64,000 nt of DNA, from assembly GCA_945893045.1 (NCBI GenBank), contig CAMDEA010000013.1:1-64000 (forward strand), given 5' to 3'. The DNA comes from Planctomyces sp. SH-PL62 (GTDB lineage: Bacteria; Planctomycetota; Planctomycetia; Planctomycetales; Planctomycetaceae). The notes under the pieces were generated by a model that saw nothing but the letters and a program-made list of their open reading frames with translations, made no database searches and was not told the DNA's origin. A program made the translations under genes and the position numbers. This document shows, one piece after another, positions 26,920-35,869 of the stretch. Each line of letters starts with the position of its first letter. Position 1 is the stretch's first letter.

Positions 26920-28659
26920 ATGATTGCGGAACTTGTCACGTCGGTTTCTGGTCCGCGGATTGCCGACCTGGCGGAAACACTCTCGTTCATTCAATTGGAC
27001 GTGCAGGCCGAGCACGAACCGGCTGAGTGGACGATGCTGCAATACGCGCGACTCTCGGGCTTGCCGTTTTGGTGTGTCACTTATGGAGACGAAGGGCCTC
27101 GAATTGAAGCGGCCAGCGGGGATGGCTTGGCGTTGATTCCCAGCGTTCAAGCGTCCGTGTTCCGCGAAGCGGACGGTCCGCGAGTGGTGCCCTTGGAGTC
27201 CGGGTTGACGTTCTATTCGTTACCGCTCCCGCCACGGCACGGAACCTCTTGCGTCGCATTGGGCTGGGTACGTTTGCGTCCGGACCGACGGCCCGATGAT
27301 CTGGTGCTCGCGGCGGTCGCGGCCGGTTGGACGAAACGGCGTGTAGATGAGTGGCTCCGCGAACAACCGTTTGCGTCTCCTGAGCTTGTCCAACGATTGC
27401 TCGAAGCAACTTGGGCCCAGGTGAACTCTGAAACTCGCGAGCGGCAATTACGGGATGAGTTGGTTAATGTCGGTGAGGAAATCGAGCAAACTTACGAAGA
27501 GATCACGCTGCTGCATTCGCTCACTGGCAATTTGGAGCTAACTCGGTCGCCGGATGACGTGGCCGAGTTGTGTCTGTCTCGCGTGCGTGAGTTGACGGGA
27601 GCTGAAGGTGCCGCGATTTGGATGGAAGACCATCTCGGCAATTTCCGACTCTTGACCGATGGAGAGTTGCCGCTCGATGAACGGGGATTGGCGCGTCTGT
27701 GTCAGCGGTGCGATCGTCGAGATTGGTCTCGGCCGTTTGTGAAAAACCGGTTGGCGGGCACGCCGTTGGAACGCGAGATTCCCAATCTGCGAAACTTTGT
27801 GCTGTGTTCCATCGGCGATCCAGGTCAGCAGTTTGGCTGGCTAATTCATTGCAACGCTCCGGACGAATTCGGCAGCGTGCAGGCCAGTTTGCTGCAATCC
27901 ATCGCCCGCATTCTCGGCACGCACATGCGCAATCGCGAGCTCTTCCAGCAGAACGAAGACTTGGTGATGAGCTTCGTGCGGTCGATGGTCTCGACGATTG
28001 ATGCCAAGGACACTTACACGCGCGGTCACAGCGAACGAGTCGCCCTCGTCGCGAAGTGCATCAGCGAAGAAATGGGTTTGCCGGCCGACGAGACCGAGGA
28101 CATTCACCTCTCCGGGTTGCTGCACGACATCGGTAAGGTCGGTGTCGATGATCGGATTCTGCGCAAGGAGACGCGACTCGACGATGAGGAGTTCGAGCAG
28201 ATCAAGAGGCACCCAGAGATCGGCTGCCACATCCTCGCCGGATTGTCCAATCTCGAACGAGTTCTGCCTGGTGTGCGGAATCATCACGAGTCGTTCAATG
28301 GAGGCGGCTACCCGGATCGCTTGCAAGGAGCCGAGATTCCGCTGATGGCGCGGATCATCGCGGTGGCCGATTCTTACGACGCGATGGGCAGCGACCGCCC
28401 CTACCGTGTTGGCATGCCGCTGGAGAGGATCGAGGCGATCTTCCGAGCGAACGTCGGCCCGCAGTGGGATCCGCAAGTGATCGCCGCGTACTTCGCGGCC
28501 CGCGTTAAGATTCGCAAACTCTGGTCGGCGCATCGGCCGACCGATCTCCAGTCGCTGTCTTCCAACTCGGCGATTGGACGTTCGCGGTATTTTTCGCAGC
28601 GTGCAGCCGCGGACGATCACACCGCAGCGAGTGGCCTGACCGCGCCGATCCATTCGTGA
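26920..28659 (+). CDS. GAF/HD-GYP domain protein, probable cyclic-di-GMP phosphodiesterase
   Basis: 579 aa from ATG 26920 (GAGG 7 nt upstream). An uncharacterised N-terminal region (1-175) and a coiled coil (REQLRDELVNVGEEIEQTYEE-like, about 175-205) lead to a GAF-like sensor (about 210-345). The HD-GYP domain (about 350-545) is complete: RGHSERV, GLLHDIGKVG with HD at 402-403, KRHPEIG, NHHESFNGGGYPD (HHE 455-457, GYP 463-465), IIAVADSYDAM. These residues bind the di- or tri-metal centre and c-di-GMP, so hydrolysis to pGpG/GMP is likely. There is no membrane helix, so it should act in the cytoplasm. The Ser/Arg-rich C-terminal 40 residues are unassigned. Confidence 0.92.
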   Translation: MIAELVTSVSGPRIADLAETLSFIQLDVQAEHEPAEWTMLQYARLSGLPFWCVTYGDEGPRIEAASGDGLALIPSVQASVFREADGPRVVPLESGLTFYSLPLPPRHGTSCVALGWVRLRPDRRPDDLVLAAVAAGWTKRRVDEWLREQPFASPELVQRLLEATWAQVNSETRERQLRDELVNVGEEIEQTYEEITLLHSLTGNLELTRSPDDVAELCLSRVRELTGAEGAAIWMEDHLGNFRLLTDGELPLDERGLARLCQRCDRRDWSRPFVKNRLAGTPLEREIPNLRNFVLCSIGDPGQQFGWLIHCNAPDEFGSVQASLLQSIARILGTHMRNRELFQQNEDLVMSFVRSMVSTIDAKDTYTRGHSERVALVAKCISEEMGLPADETEDIHLSGLLHDIGKVGVDDRILRKETRLDDEEFEQIKRHPEIGCHILAGLSNLERVLPGVRNHHESFNGGGYPDRLQGAEIPLMARIIAVADSYDAMGSDRPYRVGMPLERIEAIFRANVGPQWDPQVIAAYFAARVKIRKLWSAHRPTDLQSLSSNSAIGRSRYFSQRAAADDHTAASGLTAPIHS

Positions 28660-28733
28660 ACGATCGTCGTCGGATTTGTCTCGCACCTTGGGCCTGATTA
28701 GCCTGAGGACCACAAACTTGGGAGACAAATCTG

Positions 28734-29378
28734 ATGAAGACGGAAACGTGCTGCGGACGGGTGCTGGGGTTCGCCGAGAGTGACGCGGAATTGCGAGCCT
28801 TGTATGGCCCACCCTCGGAGATTGCCGCTCGCAAGAGTTTGCAGCGGCTCGATGAACATTGCCGTAATTTCATCGTGCGGTCTCCGTTCTTGTGCCTGTC
28901 GAGCGCGGCGGTCGATGGCACGGCGGACGTTTCGCCGCGCGGAGACGCTCCGGGATTTGTCCGCGTGCTGGACGACCACACGCTGTTCATTCCGGATCGG
29001 TTGGGAAACAACCGCATCGACAGCTTGTTGAACCTGGTGCAAAACCCGCACATCGGTTTGCTCTTCTTGATTCCCGGCGTCGATGAAACGCTGCGTGTGA
29101 ACGGGCTCGCGCGGGTGGTGCTGCGTTCGGAGTTGCTCGACGAGTGCGCGGTCAACGGAAAGACGCCGCGCACCGGTCTCTTAGTCGAGGTTCGCGAAGC
29201 GTTCTTGCAGTGCGCTAAAGCGCTGCGCAGGTCGCGGCTCTGGTCTGACGACTCCCGACTGCCGCGCGATCAGTTTCCGACACTCGGCAAGATTCTCGTC
29301 GATCAGATCGGCCTCGACACTCCGGTCGCCGAACTCGAAACGCTGATCGAAAAAGCTTATTGCGAAAAACTCTACTGA
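28734..29378 (+). CDS. Pyridoxamine 5'-phosphate oxidase-like FMN-binding protein (MSMEG_1061 type)
   Basis: 214 aa with a PPOX split-barrel: FIVRSPFLCLSSAAVDG, ADVSPRGDAPGFVRVLDD, TLFIPDRLGNNRIDSLLNL, NPHIGLLFLIPG and TLRVNGLARV. The pattern SPRGDAPGFV and DRLGNNR is the FMN phosphate site of the MSMEG_1061 subgroup, which is usually annotated as a general-stress-like flavoprotein with unknown substrate. GGGAG stands about 10 nt before the ATG. It converges with the symporter gene across a palindrome that starts 6 nt after the stop. Confidence 0.88.
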   Translation: MKTETCCGRVLGFAESDAELRALYGPPSEIAARKSLQRLDEHCRNFIVRSPFLCLSSAAVDGTADVSPRGDAPGFVRVLDDHTLFIPDRLGNNRIDSLLNLVQNPHIGLLFLIPGVDETLRVNGLARVVLRSELLDECAVNGKTPRTGLLVEVREAFLQCAKALRRSRLWSDDSRLPRDQFPTLGKILVDQIGLDTPVAELETLIEKAYCEKLY

Positions 29379-29383
29379 AAAAA

Positions 29384-29433
29384 TAGACGAGTCACTCCGT
29401 GACTTGAATTCGAGTCACGGAGTGACTCGTCTA
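29384..29433. repeat. 50-bp near-perfect palindrome at convergent gene ends
   Basis: The arms 29384-29404 and 29413-29433 pair perfectly; the centre is GAATTC with one mismatched pair. Each arm is TAGAC plus the hairpin GAGTCAC-TCC-GTGACT. The complement of its last three bases is the TAG stop of the symporter gene. It shares its arms with 53095-53146. Confidence 0.95.
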
Positions 29434-31335
29434 CGATGTGGCTTCCTTGTCGAACATCTTTGAGACCAGCGCCTCGTCCGGTGGTGAGGTCAACAGGCTC
29501 ATGCCGATGCTGCACAGACTGGAGACCAGCACGCCCCACACGAACGGATCGACTTCGCACAAATAATACGGACGGAAGCTGGTGAGTTGCCCGATGCGTT
29601 GTTCGGGCGTCTTTTCAAGGATGCCGAGCAAGTACAGGGACAGCACCGTTGAGGCTCCACCAATCATGCCGGCCAGCGCACCGGCGACTGTGGCCCGTCG
29701 CCAGTAGCAGGCCATGATGGCGGGAATCAGGAACGTCGCGGCCGAGCCGGTCGCGCTGAAGACGATGAACGCTTGCAGATACGCGACCGGGCTGATGTTG
29801 ACCACCACCGCCACGGCACCGACGAAAATCATCGAAATGTACGCGGCCTTGCGAAGCTCGCCCGGTGCCGCCTGCGGACGGATGAAGCGTTGATAGATAT
29901 CGCGCACGAGGCCCGACGACAACACGACCAGATACGAACTGACCGTGGACATCACTGCTCCGAACGGAGCGGCCAGGATCATGCCGGCGATCAGCGATCC
30001 GCCCGGCCAATCCTTGGTCGCCAGCAACGCCATGCGTGGCACGATCTCGTCGGTTTGTCCTGGCAGTTCGGGAATCAACGCTCGACCGCAGATGCAGATC
30101 ACGATCAGTGGCAGATAGATCCCCAAGTTGTAGACGCTCAGCAAATAGATCGAACGGCGGATGACGTGCGTGTTCTGGCTGGCCATCAGCCGCACCAAGC
30201 TCGCGGGAGAACCGACGCCGCTCCAGACCCACACACAGAAGAACGACAGCGCCAGCGACAGCGGCAGAAACTGGCGAGGCACCTCGGCGTCATAGGCCAT
30301 GCGCGGCGCGGTCTTCGCGTTCGGCGCGGCCTTCGGTCCCTCGAACCGATCGTCGTAGCCGGGACCGTAGACATAGCCCGGCCCCGTGTTTTTCAAGGCC
30401 GTGCGAGTCGCATTGTCCAAACCGCCGGCCTGATACAACGACGCGAACAGCAGCACCATCACGCCGAAGAACATCAGCACGCTTTGAAACATGTCCGTCC
30501 ACACGGCTGCGAGGAAGCCTCCCATCAGCGTGTAGGCCACGACCGTCAGCGAGAAGATCGCCAAGCCATAGAGGTAGAGCCGGTCCAATTGTTTGGACCG
30601 TTTGACGATGCGGTCTTTGGACTCGACCAACTCGTCGGCGGTGAGCAGCGTTTTGAGTTGCGTATTCAAGTCCCGCTCGGTGGAGAAACCGTGGCCGACC
30701 AAGGGGGCCAACTTTTCGATAACCGCGTCGGGGACACGATCCTCCTTCAAGGCACTCAAAGAATTGCCGGAGAGTGCGAACGGCTTTTGATCTTCGTTGA
30801 CCGACAGCACGCCGGAGCCGGGCCAAGCGGTCTTCATCACGATCGCACCCGCTTTGAACTGCGCGAACATCATGAAGGACAAATACAGCAGAATGAACAA
30901 CGACGCGACGAGTCCCAGAGCCGGGCTGCCGAATCGCGTACGAAACAGATCGGGGACGGTAATCGCCTCGGTACGGCGACTGAGTTGTGCGAGTCGTTTG
31001 CCGAGAATTCCAAAGCCGGTGATCGGCACCACGATGTAGCCGCCGATCCACAGCGCGACGATCCAGCCGTGTGTGTAGACCAGCGACGGGAATCCCATGA
31101 ACGTGCCGCCGCTTTGCACGGTCGCCGTCAGCGCCAGCGCCCACGCTCCCAAGCCGCGATTGCCCAGGAAGAACCCGGTCATGAACGAGCCTTCGCGCGT
31201 CTTGCGATTGGCCAACGCGCCGATCCACAAGCTCGCGAAGATGAAGACCACGAGCGCGATCAACGCGCCGTAGCCGACGCTGGGCATCGTGGCCGCTTCG
31301 CCTGCGGCCAATAAAGCAGAGGGGAGATTGATCAT
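29431..31335 (-). CDS. Sodium:solute symporter family transporter
   Basis: 634 aa with about 13 predicted membrane helices of the SSS (LeuT-fold) family. Motifs include SFMTGFFLGNRGLGAWALALTA, TVQSGGTFMGFPSLVY (helix 1 unwound region), VAYTLMGGFLAAVWTDMFQ and the sodium-site helix SYLVVLSSGLVRDIYQRF. An extra hydrophilic loop of about 80 residues (GSGVLSVNEDQKPF to KRSKQLDR) lies between helices 5 and 6 and is unusual. The overall pattern is near PanF/pantothenate-like symporters, and the small partner gene fits that, but the substrate is not settled. Its start lies 2 nt past the stop of the small upstream gene, so they form one operon. The TAG stop lies inside the palindrome. Confidence 0.9.
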   Translation of the reverse strand: MINLPSALLAAGEAATMPSVGYGALIALVVFIFASLWIGALANRKTREGSFMTGFFLGNRGLGAWALALTATVQSGGTFMGFPSLVYTHGWIVALWIGGYIVVPITGFGILGKRLAQLSRRTEAITVPDLFRTRFGSPALGLVASLFILLYLSFMMFAQFKAGAIVMKTAWPGSGVLSVNEDQKPFALSGNSLSALKEDRVPDAVIEKLAPLVGHGFSTERDLNTQLKTLLTADELVESKDRIVKRSKQLDRLYLYGLAIFSLTVVAYTLMGGFLAAVWTDMFQSVLMFFGVMVLLFASLYQAGGLDNATRTALKNTGPGYVYGPGYDDRFEGPKAAPNAKTAPRMAYDAEVPRQFLPLSLALSFFCVWVWSGVGSPASLVRLMASQNTHVIRRSIYLLSVYNLGIYLPLIVICICGRALIPELPGQTDEIVPRMALLATKDWPGGSLIAGMILAAPFGAVMSTVSSYLVVLSSGLVRDIYQRFIRPQAAPGELRKAAYISMIFVGAVAVVVNISPVAYLQAFIVFSATGSAATFLIPAIMACYWRRATVAGALAGMIGGASTVLSLYLLGILEKTPEQRIGQLTSFRPYYLCEVDPFVWGVLVSSLCSIGMSLLTSPPDEALVSKMFDKEATS

Positions 31336-31337
31336 GG

Positions 31338-31637
31338 TTAGCCCCCCAATCCGAGTTCATCAGCTTCTTCCGGCAGCTCTTCCCCCAGATCGGCATCGTG
31401 GACGAACAGCACACCGAAGATCCACGAGATGATGACGCAGACCACCCACGGTACGGCGACGCCCCAGAACGTCCATTCGGGGAAACCCCAGATCAATTTC
31501 AATTCTTCGACCGGGCGGTTGTAGCCCAGCCGATAGCTGGTGGTGACGGACCACATCCCCGCCGTCAACCAAATGCCGACCACGATCAGCGCTTCGCGCC
31601 GACCAGTGCGGACCACGGGATCAGTGTTGTCTCTCAT
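31338..31637 (-). CDS. Small two-helix membrane protein, DUF997/YhdT-like symporter partner
   Basis: 99 aa from ATG 31637 with GAGG 4 nt upstream; an in-frame start at 31721 would add 28 residues. RREALIVVGIWLTAGMWSV and FWGVAVPWVVCVIISWIFGVLF form two membrane helices joined by a loop with NRPVEELKLIWGFPEW. This resembles YhdT (DUF997), the small protein encoded just before panF in enterobacteria. An acidic tail (GEELPEEADELG) follows. Its position directly before the symporter supports a subunit or assembly role, which is inferred. Confidence 0.75.
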   Translation of the reverse strand: MRDNTDPVVRTGRREALIVVGIWLTAGMWSVTTSYRLGYNRPVEELKLIWGFPEWTFWGVAVPWVVCVIISWIFGVLFVHDADLGEELPEEADELGLGG

Positions 31638-31754
31638 GAAACCTCGCCGCCAAAGTTGCTGAAGAAATTGCTCAGCCAAATCAGAGGGCGGCATGGTATC
31701 GCGATCCGCCAAGCAATCCACTCGGCAGGGCGATGAGTTTTTGAGCCGCGTCCG

Positions 31755-33833
31755 TCACGCGCACTTCTTGATGTCGCTCAAACCGGGCGGCCGTTCGGCT
31801 TCGGATTCGTAGCGGTGATAGAGCGTGCGATGTGGGAACGGCAATTCGATGCCAAGTTCATCGAAGCGGTTCTTGATGCGCCGCAGCAGTTCACGCTTCA
31901 CGGCGAGTTGCTGATTCGGTTTCGTCTTGAACGAGAACTTAAGCGTGACCGCGGAATCCCCCAAGGCTTCGACGAACGGTGGCAGCGCGTCTTCGATGAT
32001 CATCGGGCCGAAGGTATTGTCGGCACGAAGCTCTCGCGACAGCTCGATAAGCACACCCATCGCGCGATCGACATTCTCTTTGTAGGCCACGCCGACTTCG
32101 ACGATCGCTCGCGACCAGCCGTGGGTTTCATTGCTGACGCTTGTGATGGTCCCGTTCGGGATGAAATGCACGACGCCGCTGCCGTCTCTCAGCACTGTCA
32201 TGCGTAGTGTGATCCGTTCGACTTGCCCAGTCATCTCGCCGATGCGAATCGTGTCGTTGAGCATGTACTGGTTCTCCAACAGCATCACGAAACCAGAGAA
32301 GTAGTCCTTGATTAAATTCTGTGCTCCGAACGCGACCGCCAAGCCAAGAGCTGCCACGCCGCCGACGAGGACGGTGATGTTGGCTCCACACTCTTCCAGA
32401 ATCATTAAGGTGCCGATGATAAAAATGGCGACCGTGCAGGCGTTCTGAAACACGCCGACCAGCGTGCGGGCCCGGTTCTCGCGTTCGATGGGGGAACCGC
32501 GGCCCGTGCCGCCCGCAACCAGATTGATCGTCCGGCTGGAGAAGAAGTGCGAGAGATAATTCATCACGAACATGCCCAGCACCAGCAACAGCACACGCGG
32601 ACCATGATCGAGCAGCCACTGCGAAATGTTGCGGAGCGTGAACGGGTTTCGGAGTTCGTCCACCGTTTCCTTGGCCGCCTCGGCCGCCAGTCGCGTCTGC
32701 GCCGCATCCTGCAAGACGAGAATTTGTTCCGATTGCAGTGAGGCCAACTCGGATCGCCGATCATTGAGCCGATCGGTTGCTTCGGTCACGTCCGCTTGAG
32801 CCGCCGCGAATCGTTGTCGAGCCTCCATTGCTCCCGTTCGCAGTTCTTGAAGCTCCGCAGCGACGGCTCCCTCTTTCTCACGCTTCACCAATTCCGATTC
32901 GAGTTCCGTCCGCGTCGCCTGAGCCAGCTCCGCCTTCTTGCGAGCCAGCGTGAGCATCTTCTGCTGCTGCACGATGAGCTTCTGCAAATCGGCAATGCGT
33001 GCCGCGATGGATCGGGTTTCTGCCTGAGCCTCGTCGGCTTCCTCTTCTTTCTGGCGAGCCTCTTCCTCGGCCTGCATCAACTCCGGGTCATCGTCATCCG
33101 GCTTCTCCTGCGAAGCAGCGTCGGCCTGTTTGTCTTTCGAGTCGCTCGCCTTCTCAGCTTCTGGCTCCGAGTCCTTAGCATCCGCCGGCTTCTTGACGGG
33201 ATCGTGTTCCTTGTCCGAGGATTTCGATTCCTTTTCCGGCTTCGGCTTCGCGCCGGTCAATTCATCCAAAGCTTCCTGATCGAGCTGCGTCTTACGCCGC
33301 AACGTGGCGACTTCCTCACGCAATGCTTTGCGTTCCTCAAGCGCCAGTTCAAAGAGTTCTTTTGCCCGCTTGCGTTGTTTCTCGATGGACACGATTTCCT
33401 TTTGCAACGCGGTCGCTTCAGCCGATTTGCCGTCGGCCTGGAGCTTCTCCAGCAACTCCCGCTTCTGTTCCAGCTCGCGATCGAATCCCTGAAACTCTTT
33501 TTCCGCCTTCGCATATTCGCTGGCAGGATCGTTGAGTTCGGATTCCAAGTCTTTGAGCCGGGCCTGTTCGTCTTCGAGCGTCTGCCGAAGATCGGCGATG
33601 CGTTCGACCTCGGACGTTTCCGCTTTCGGAGCGGCGGCCTTCGGCTCTTCCGCTTGAGCGGTCGCAATCGCAAGAACAACGAAACAGACATAGAACAGGC
33701 AACAGACGCAAAAACGCCCCTTCCGCTGTGGCTGGTCCGTGCGTGCGTCGGCATCAAGCTCCGCCTTGGGAACTTGTCGGAGGCGTCGCAACAGACCGTC
33801 AAAGTCGCCGACAGGTTGGAGTTGATTGGTCAT
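31755..33833 (-). CDS. MscS-family mechanosensitive channel with long periplasmic coiled coil
   Basis: 692 aa. An N-terminal hydrophobic segment (FCVCCLFYVCFVVLAIATAQA) acts as signal or anchor. Residues 70-385 are highly charged coiled coil (RLKDLESELNDPASEY, RELEQKRELLEKLQ) with a Lys/Glu/Asp-rich low-complexity insert near 200-260. Membrane helices follow (VLLLVLGMFVMNYLSHFF, TVAIFIIGTLMILEECG) and the pore helix ALGLAVAFGAQNLIKDYFSGF, the MscS TM3 signature. The beta domain has DTIRIGEMTGQVERITLRMTV and FIPNGTITSVSN, and the C-terminus is LPFPHRTLY. The architecture resembles KefA/MscK and YbdG-like proteins. It should relieve osmotic pressure. Confidence 0.93.
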   Translation of the reverse strand: MTNQLQPVGDFDGLLRRLRQVPKAELDADARTDQPQRKGRFCVCCLFYVCFVVLAIATAQAEEPKAAAPKAETSEVERIADLRQTLEDEQARLKDLESELNDPASEYAKAEKEFQGFDRELEQKRELLEKLQADGKSAEATALQKEIVSIEKQRKRAKELFELALEERKALREEVATLRRKTQLDQEALDELTGAKPKPEKESKSSDKEHDPVKKPADAKDSEPEAEKASDSKDKQADAASQEKPDDDDPELMQAEEEARQKEEEADEAQAETRSIAARIADLQKLIVQQQKMLTLARKKAELAQATRTELESELVKREKEGAVAAELQELRTGAMEARQRFAAAQADVTEATDRLNDRRSELASLQSEQILVLQDAAQTRLAAEAAKETVDELRNPFTLRNISQWLLDHGPRVLLLVLGMFVMNYLSHFFSSRTINLVAGGTGRGSPIERENRARTLVGVFQNACTVAIFIIGTLMILEECGANITVLVGGVAALGLAVAFGAQNLIKDYFSGFVMLLENQYMLNDTIRIGEMTGQVERITLRMTVLRDGSGVVHFIPNGTITSVSNETHGWSRAIVEVGVAYKENVDRAMGVLIELSRELRADNTFGPMIIEDALPPFVEALGDSAVTLKFSFKTKPNQQLAVKRELLRRIKNRFDELGIELPFPHRTLYHRYESEAERPPGLSDIKKCA

Positions 33834-33940
33834 TCTGAATTTCCCATTGAAAACAGGCCAACGTGCCGCGCTAAAACCGAGCGTCTGGTTGCCGAGCCAG
33901 TCTGTCCCGCAGCCCAGTGCTGTGTGACGTCTTGATTTTC

Positions 33941-34020
33941 GGGTTCAGTCAATCAGCCGGATCGCGCTAGCGTCCGGTTCTCACCGTAGGCTAGCGCCCA
34001 GCGGCTGATGGGCTCAACCC
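33941..34020. repeat. Imperfect palindrome with GCTAGC-containing arms
   Basis: The arms 33941-33972 and 33989-34020 share GGGTT, ATCAGCCG and GCGCTAGC in inverted orientation with several mismatches between. It lies in the 335-nt gap between the porin end and the MscS start, which otherwise holds only the porin terminator. Confidence 0.65.
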
Positions 34021-34051
34021 AAGTTTTTGGCGGTGACGCAGCACGAGTACC

Positions 34052-34092
34052 AAAACAAAAACTTCCGAAGTCTCGAAGACTTCGGAAGTTTT
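34052..34092 (-). terminator. Rho-independent terminator of the FadL-like gene
   Basis: A 15-bp perfect stem (34058-34072 with 34078-34092, loop of 5) is followed on the minus strand by TTTTGTTTT. It lies 77 nt past the stop of the porin gene. Confidence 0.85.
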
Positions 34093-34168
34093 GAGGTGAG
34101 GCCGTGTCGTCGTGCAAAAGCCCGCGAGCCACTGAGGCCAGCTCAGTGGAGTCGCTGGATTGAGAGAG

Positions 34169-35365
34169 CTAGTACTTCACGCTGACACCGGCGAGCAACG
34201 AATGCGCGGAGATCTCATTGGAAATCGTCCCTGTCGGAGTCGAGACGCTGTTGTTGACGAGATACACATAGGCCGCATTGAGGGCGACCTGGTTCGTAAA
34301 CATGTAAGTGGCACCCGTCGAGAAGTTCATATCCTGGATCAACGGTGAAATCAGATTCGTCGCCACCGCACCGGATTCAATCGGGTTCTGATTGAAGTTG
34401 TACCCGAATCGTGCGGAGAGCCGATCGGTCGCACGATATTGGACACCGACCGCTCCGGCGAAGACGCTGCGCCAGCCCAGTTCCCGGTAACCGTCGGTGT
34501 GTTCATAGTCGAAATAGCGGCCGTCGATGGCGAAGGTCCAATTCTCCATGCCTGTGTAGGACAGGCCAAGTGAAACGATCGTGGGGTAATCGAGATTGAA
34601 AGTGACTCGGCCTCCCGCCGTTTGGAAATCCAGTGTCTCAATCCATTGCTTGCTCTTAAACGTCGCTCCAGCGTTGATCCCATACTCGCTGCGGTAGTAG
34701 GCACCGACCTGGAATCCACCACCCCAGGCCATGCGATTGCCTTGGGCATCTGTGATCGCCGCCGTAATGGGTGGGCCGAGTGGGTCCAGAACCACTGTTT
34801 GGGTGGTGATCGTCGGTGCTAAGCCCACCGAAAGTCTGTCGGTGAGTTGGTACGACAGCGTCGGTGCAATCTGCAAGATCTCTGCCGATCCAAAGGCCGG
34901 ACCAACGCCAGGGATGGTCGTGCCGTCCAACACGGGATTCGTCAGATCCCTCGGCATGTTGTTTTTGAACCCAGCGACTCCGTAGATCCCCATGCCGATG
35001 GTCATGGGAGTGCCGTCCAGGTGATGCACCCAGCCGATGGTCGGAATCGCCGCCCAACCCGCATCGCTGTTCGTCGAGCCGGACGCTCCAGGGCCGAAGT
35101 TTGATGACAGAGTGATGCTGGCGCTCAGCAATTCGGTTCCGAAACCGATTTCATTGCATTGCAGCGCGCTGATCGAGCCCGGATTCCAGTGCAAGGCTCC
35201 GATGGCGTCCAACGGAGCGGCCGTGCCGGCACCACCCATTGACCGATTGACGGGACCAACGCCCGTCACGGCGATGCCCTGCGCCTGGAGCTGACTCAAT
35301 GGAGCGAGGGCCGTCAGGATCAGCACCGTGCAGACGAAGAGGCGAGTAAACACTTTTTTGAGCAT
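34169..35365 (-). CDS. FadL/OmpP1/TodX-type outer membrane transport protein
   Basis: 398 aa with a signal peptide (LFVCTVLILTALAPLSQLQA). The mature start GIAVTGVGPVNRSMGGAGTAAPLDAIGALHWNPGSIS is the plug region of the FadL family (typical GxxxAGRGGA..A.DD....NPA). Alternating beta strands (WTFAIDGRYFDY, LSARFGYNFNQNP, NAAYVYLVNN) run to the C-terminal aromatic residue (SVKY), as expected for an outer-membrane barrel. Homologues take up long-chain fatty acids or hydrocarbons; specificity is not readable here. It supports a genuine outer membrane in this organism. Confidence 0.9.
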   Translation of the reverse strand: MLKKVFTRLFVCTVLILTALAPLSQLQAQGIAVTGVGPVNRSMGGAGTAAPLDAIGALHWNPGSISALQCNEIGFGTELLSASITLSSNFGPGASGSTNSDAGWAAIPTIGWVHHLDGTPMTIGMGIYGVAGFKNNMPRDLTNPVLDGTTIPGVGPAFGSAEILQIAPTLSYQLTDRLSVGLAPTITTQTVVLDPLGPPITAAITDAQGNRMAWGGGFQVGAYYRSEYGINAGATFKSKQWIETLDFQTAGGRVTFNLDYPTIVSLGLSYTGMENWTFAIDGRYFDYEHTDGYRELGWRSVFAGAVGVQYRATDRLSARFGYNFNQNPIESGAVATNLISPLIQDMNFSTGATYMFTNQVALNAAYVYLVNNSVSTPTGTISNEISAHSLLAGVSVKY

Positions 35366-35869
35366 GGTTATCTCTCTTAGACAAGTGGAAGGGATCCTGA
35401 GGGTCGATGGGAATAATCTCGGTCCAACGATGGTGACGTTTTTTCATCGACCGGTCGGGCGGATATTCGGTATGAGCCTTGTCGATGGCGCAAAGAACAA
35501 GCGTGTTGTTTGATGCAATACCTGGAGAATTGATACAAACGTTAAACTCTGGCGCGTGATCTGGCTCAATTGGCTCAGTGATTCAGGCACGAAACTGGCA
35601 ACGGGATTTGGCCGACCGAACCGCGAGCGAGCGTATTGTCGGACTGCTCCGCACAACCTCAGGGATTGGCAAAATTGCTGGGCGACTGGCTCGGCTTTCC
35701 GTGTTTTGTAGATTCTTTGGCCGGAATTGAGCGCAGAGTACGCACTTAGTCTTGGAGTGCATTTCGTGGAAAGACTCGTGATCTCTGTTTTCCACCACCG
35801 TCCGCTGTGCCTGCCATGTCATGTGCAGGTGGGGTGGAATGACGTCGTCTCCTGCGTGGAGAAGCATTG
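35366..35869. other. 504-nt divergent intergenic region, no gene seen
   Basis: This region separates the divergent porin and first kinase-ATPase starts and should carry both promoters. It has stretches of lower GC (35500-35545), but I find no convincing -35/-10 or -24/-12 pair, no palindrome and no coding frame with support. Confidence 0.4.

Noticed and set aside
29773-31314. 513-codon open frame antisense to the symporter
   Set aside because: Its composition is Arg/His/Gln-rich without motifs, typical of an antisense shadow.
35366-35869. A sigma-54 promoter (-24/-12) upstream of the kinase-ATPase
   Set aside because: TGGCA and TTGC-like boxes occur but with wrong spacing.
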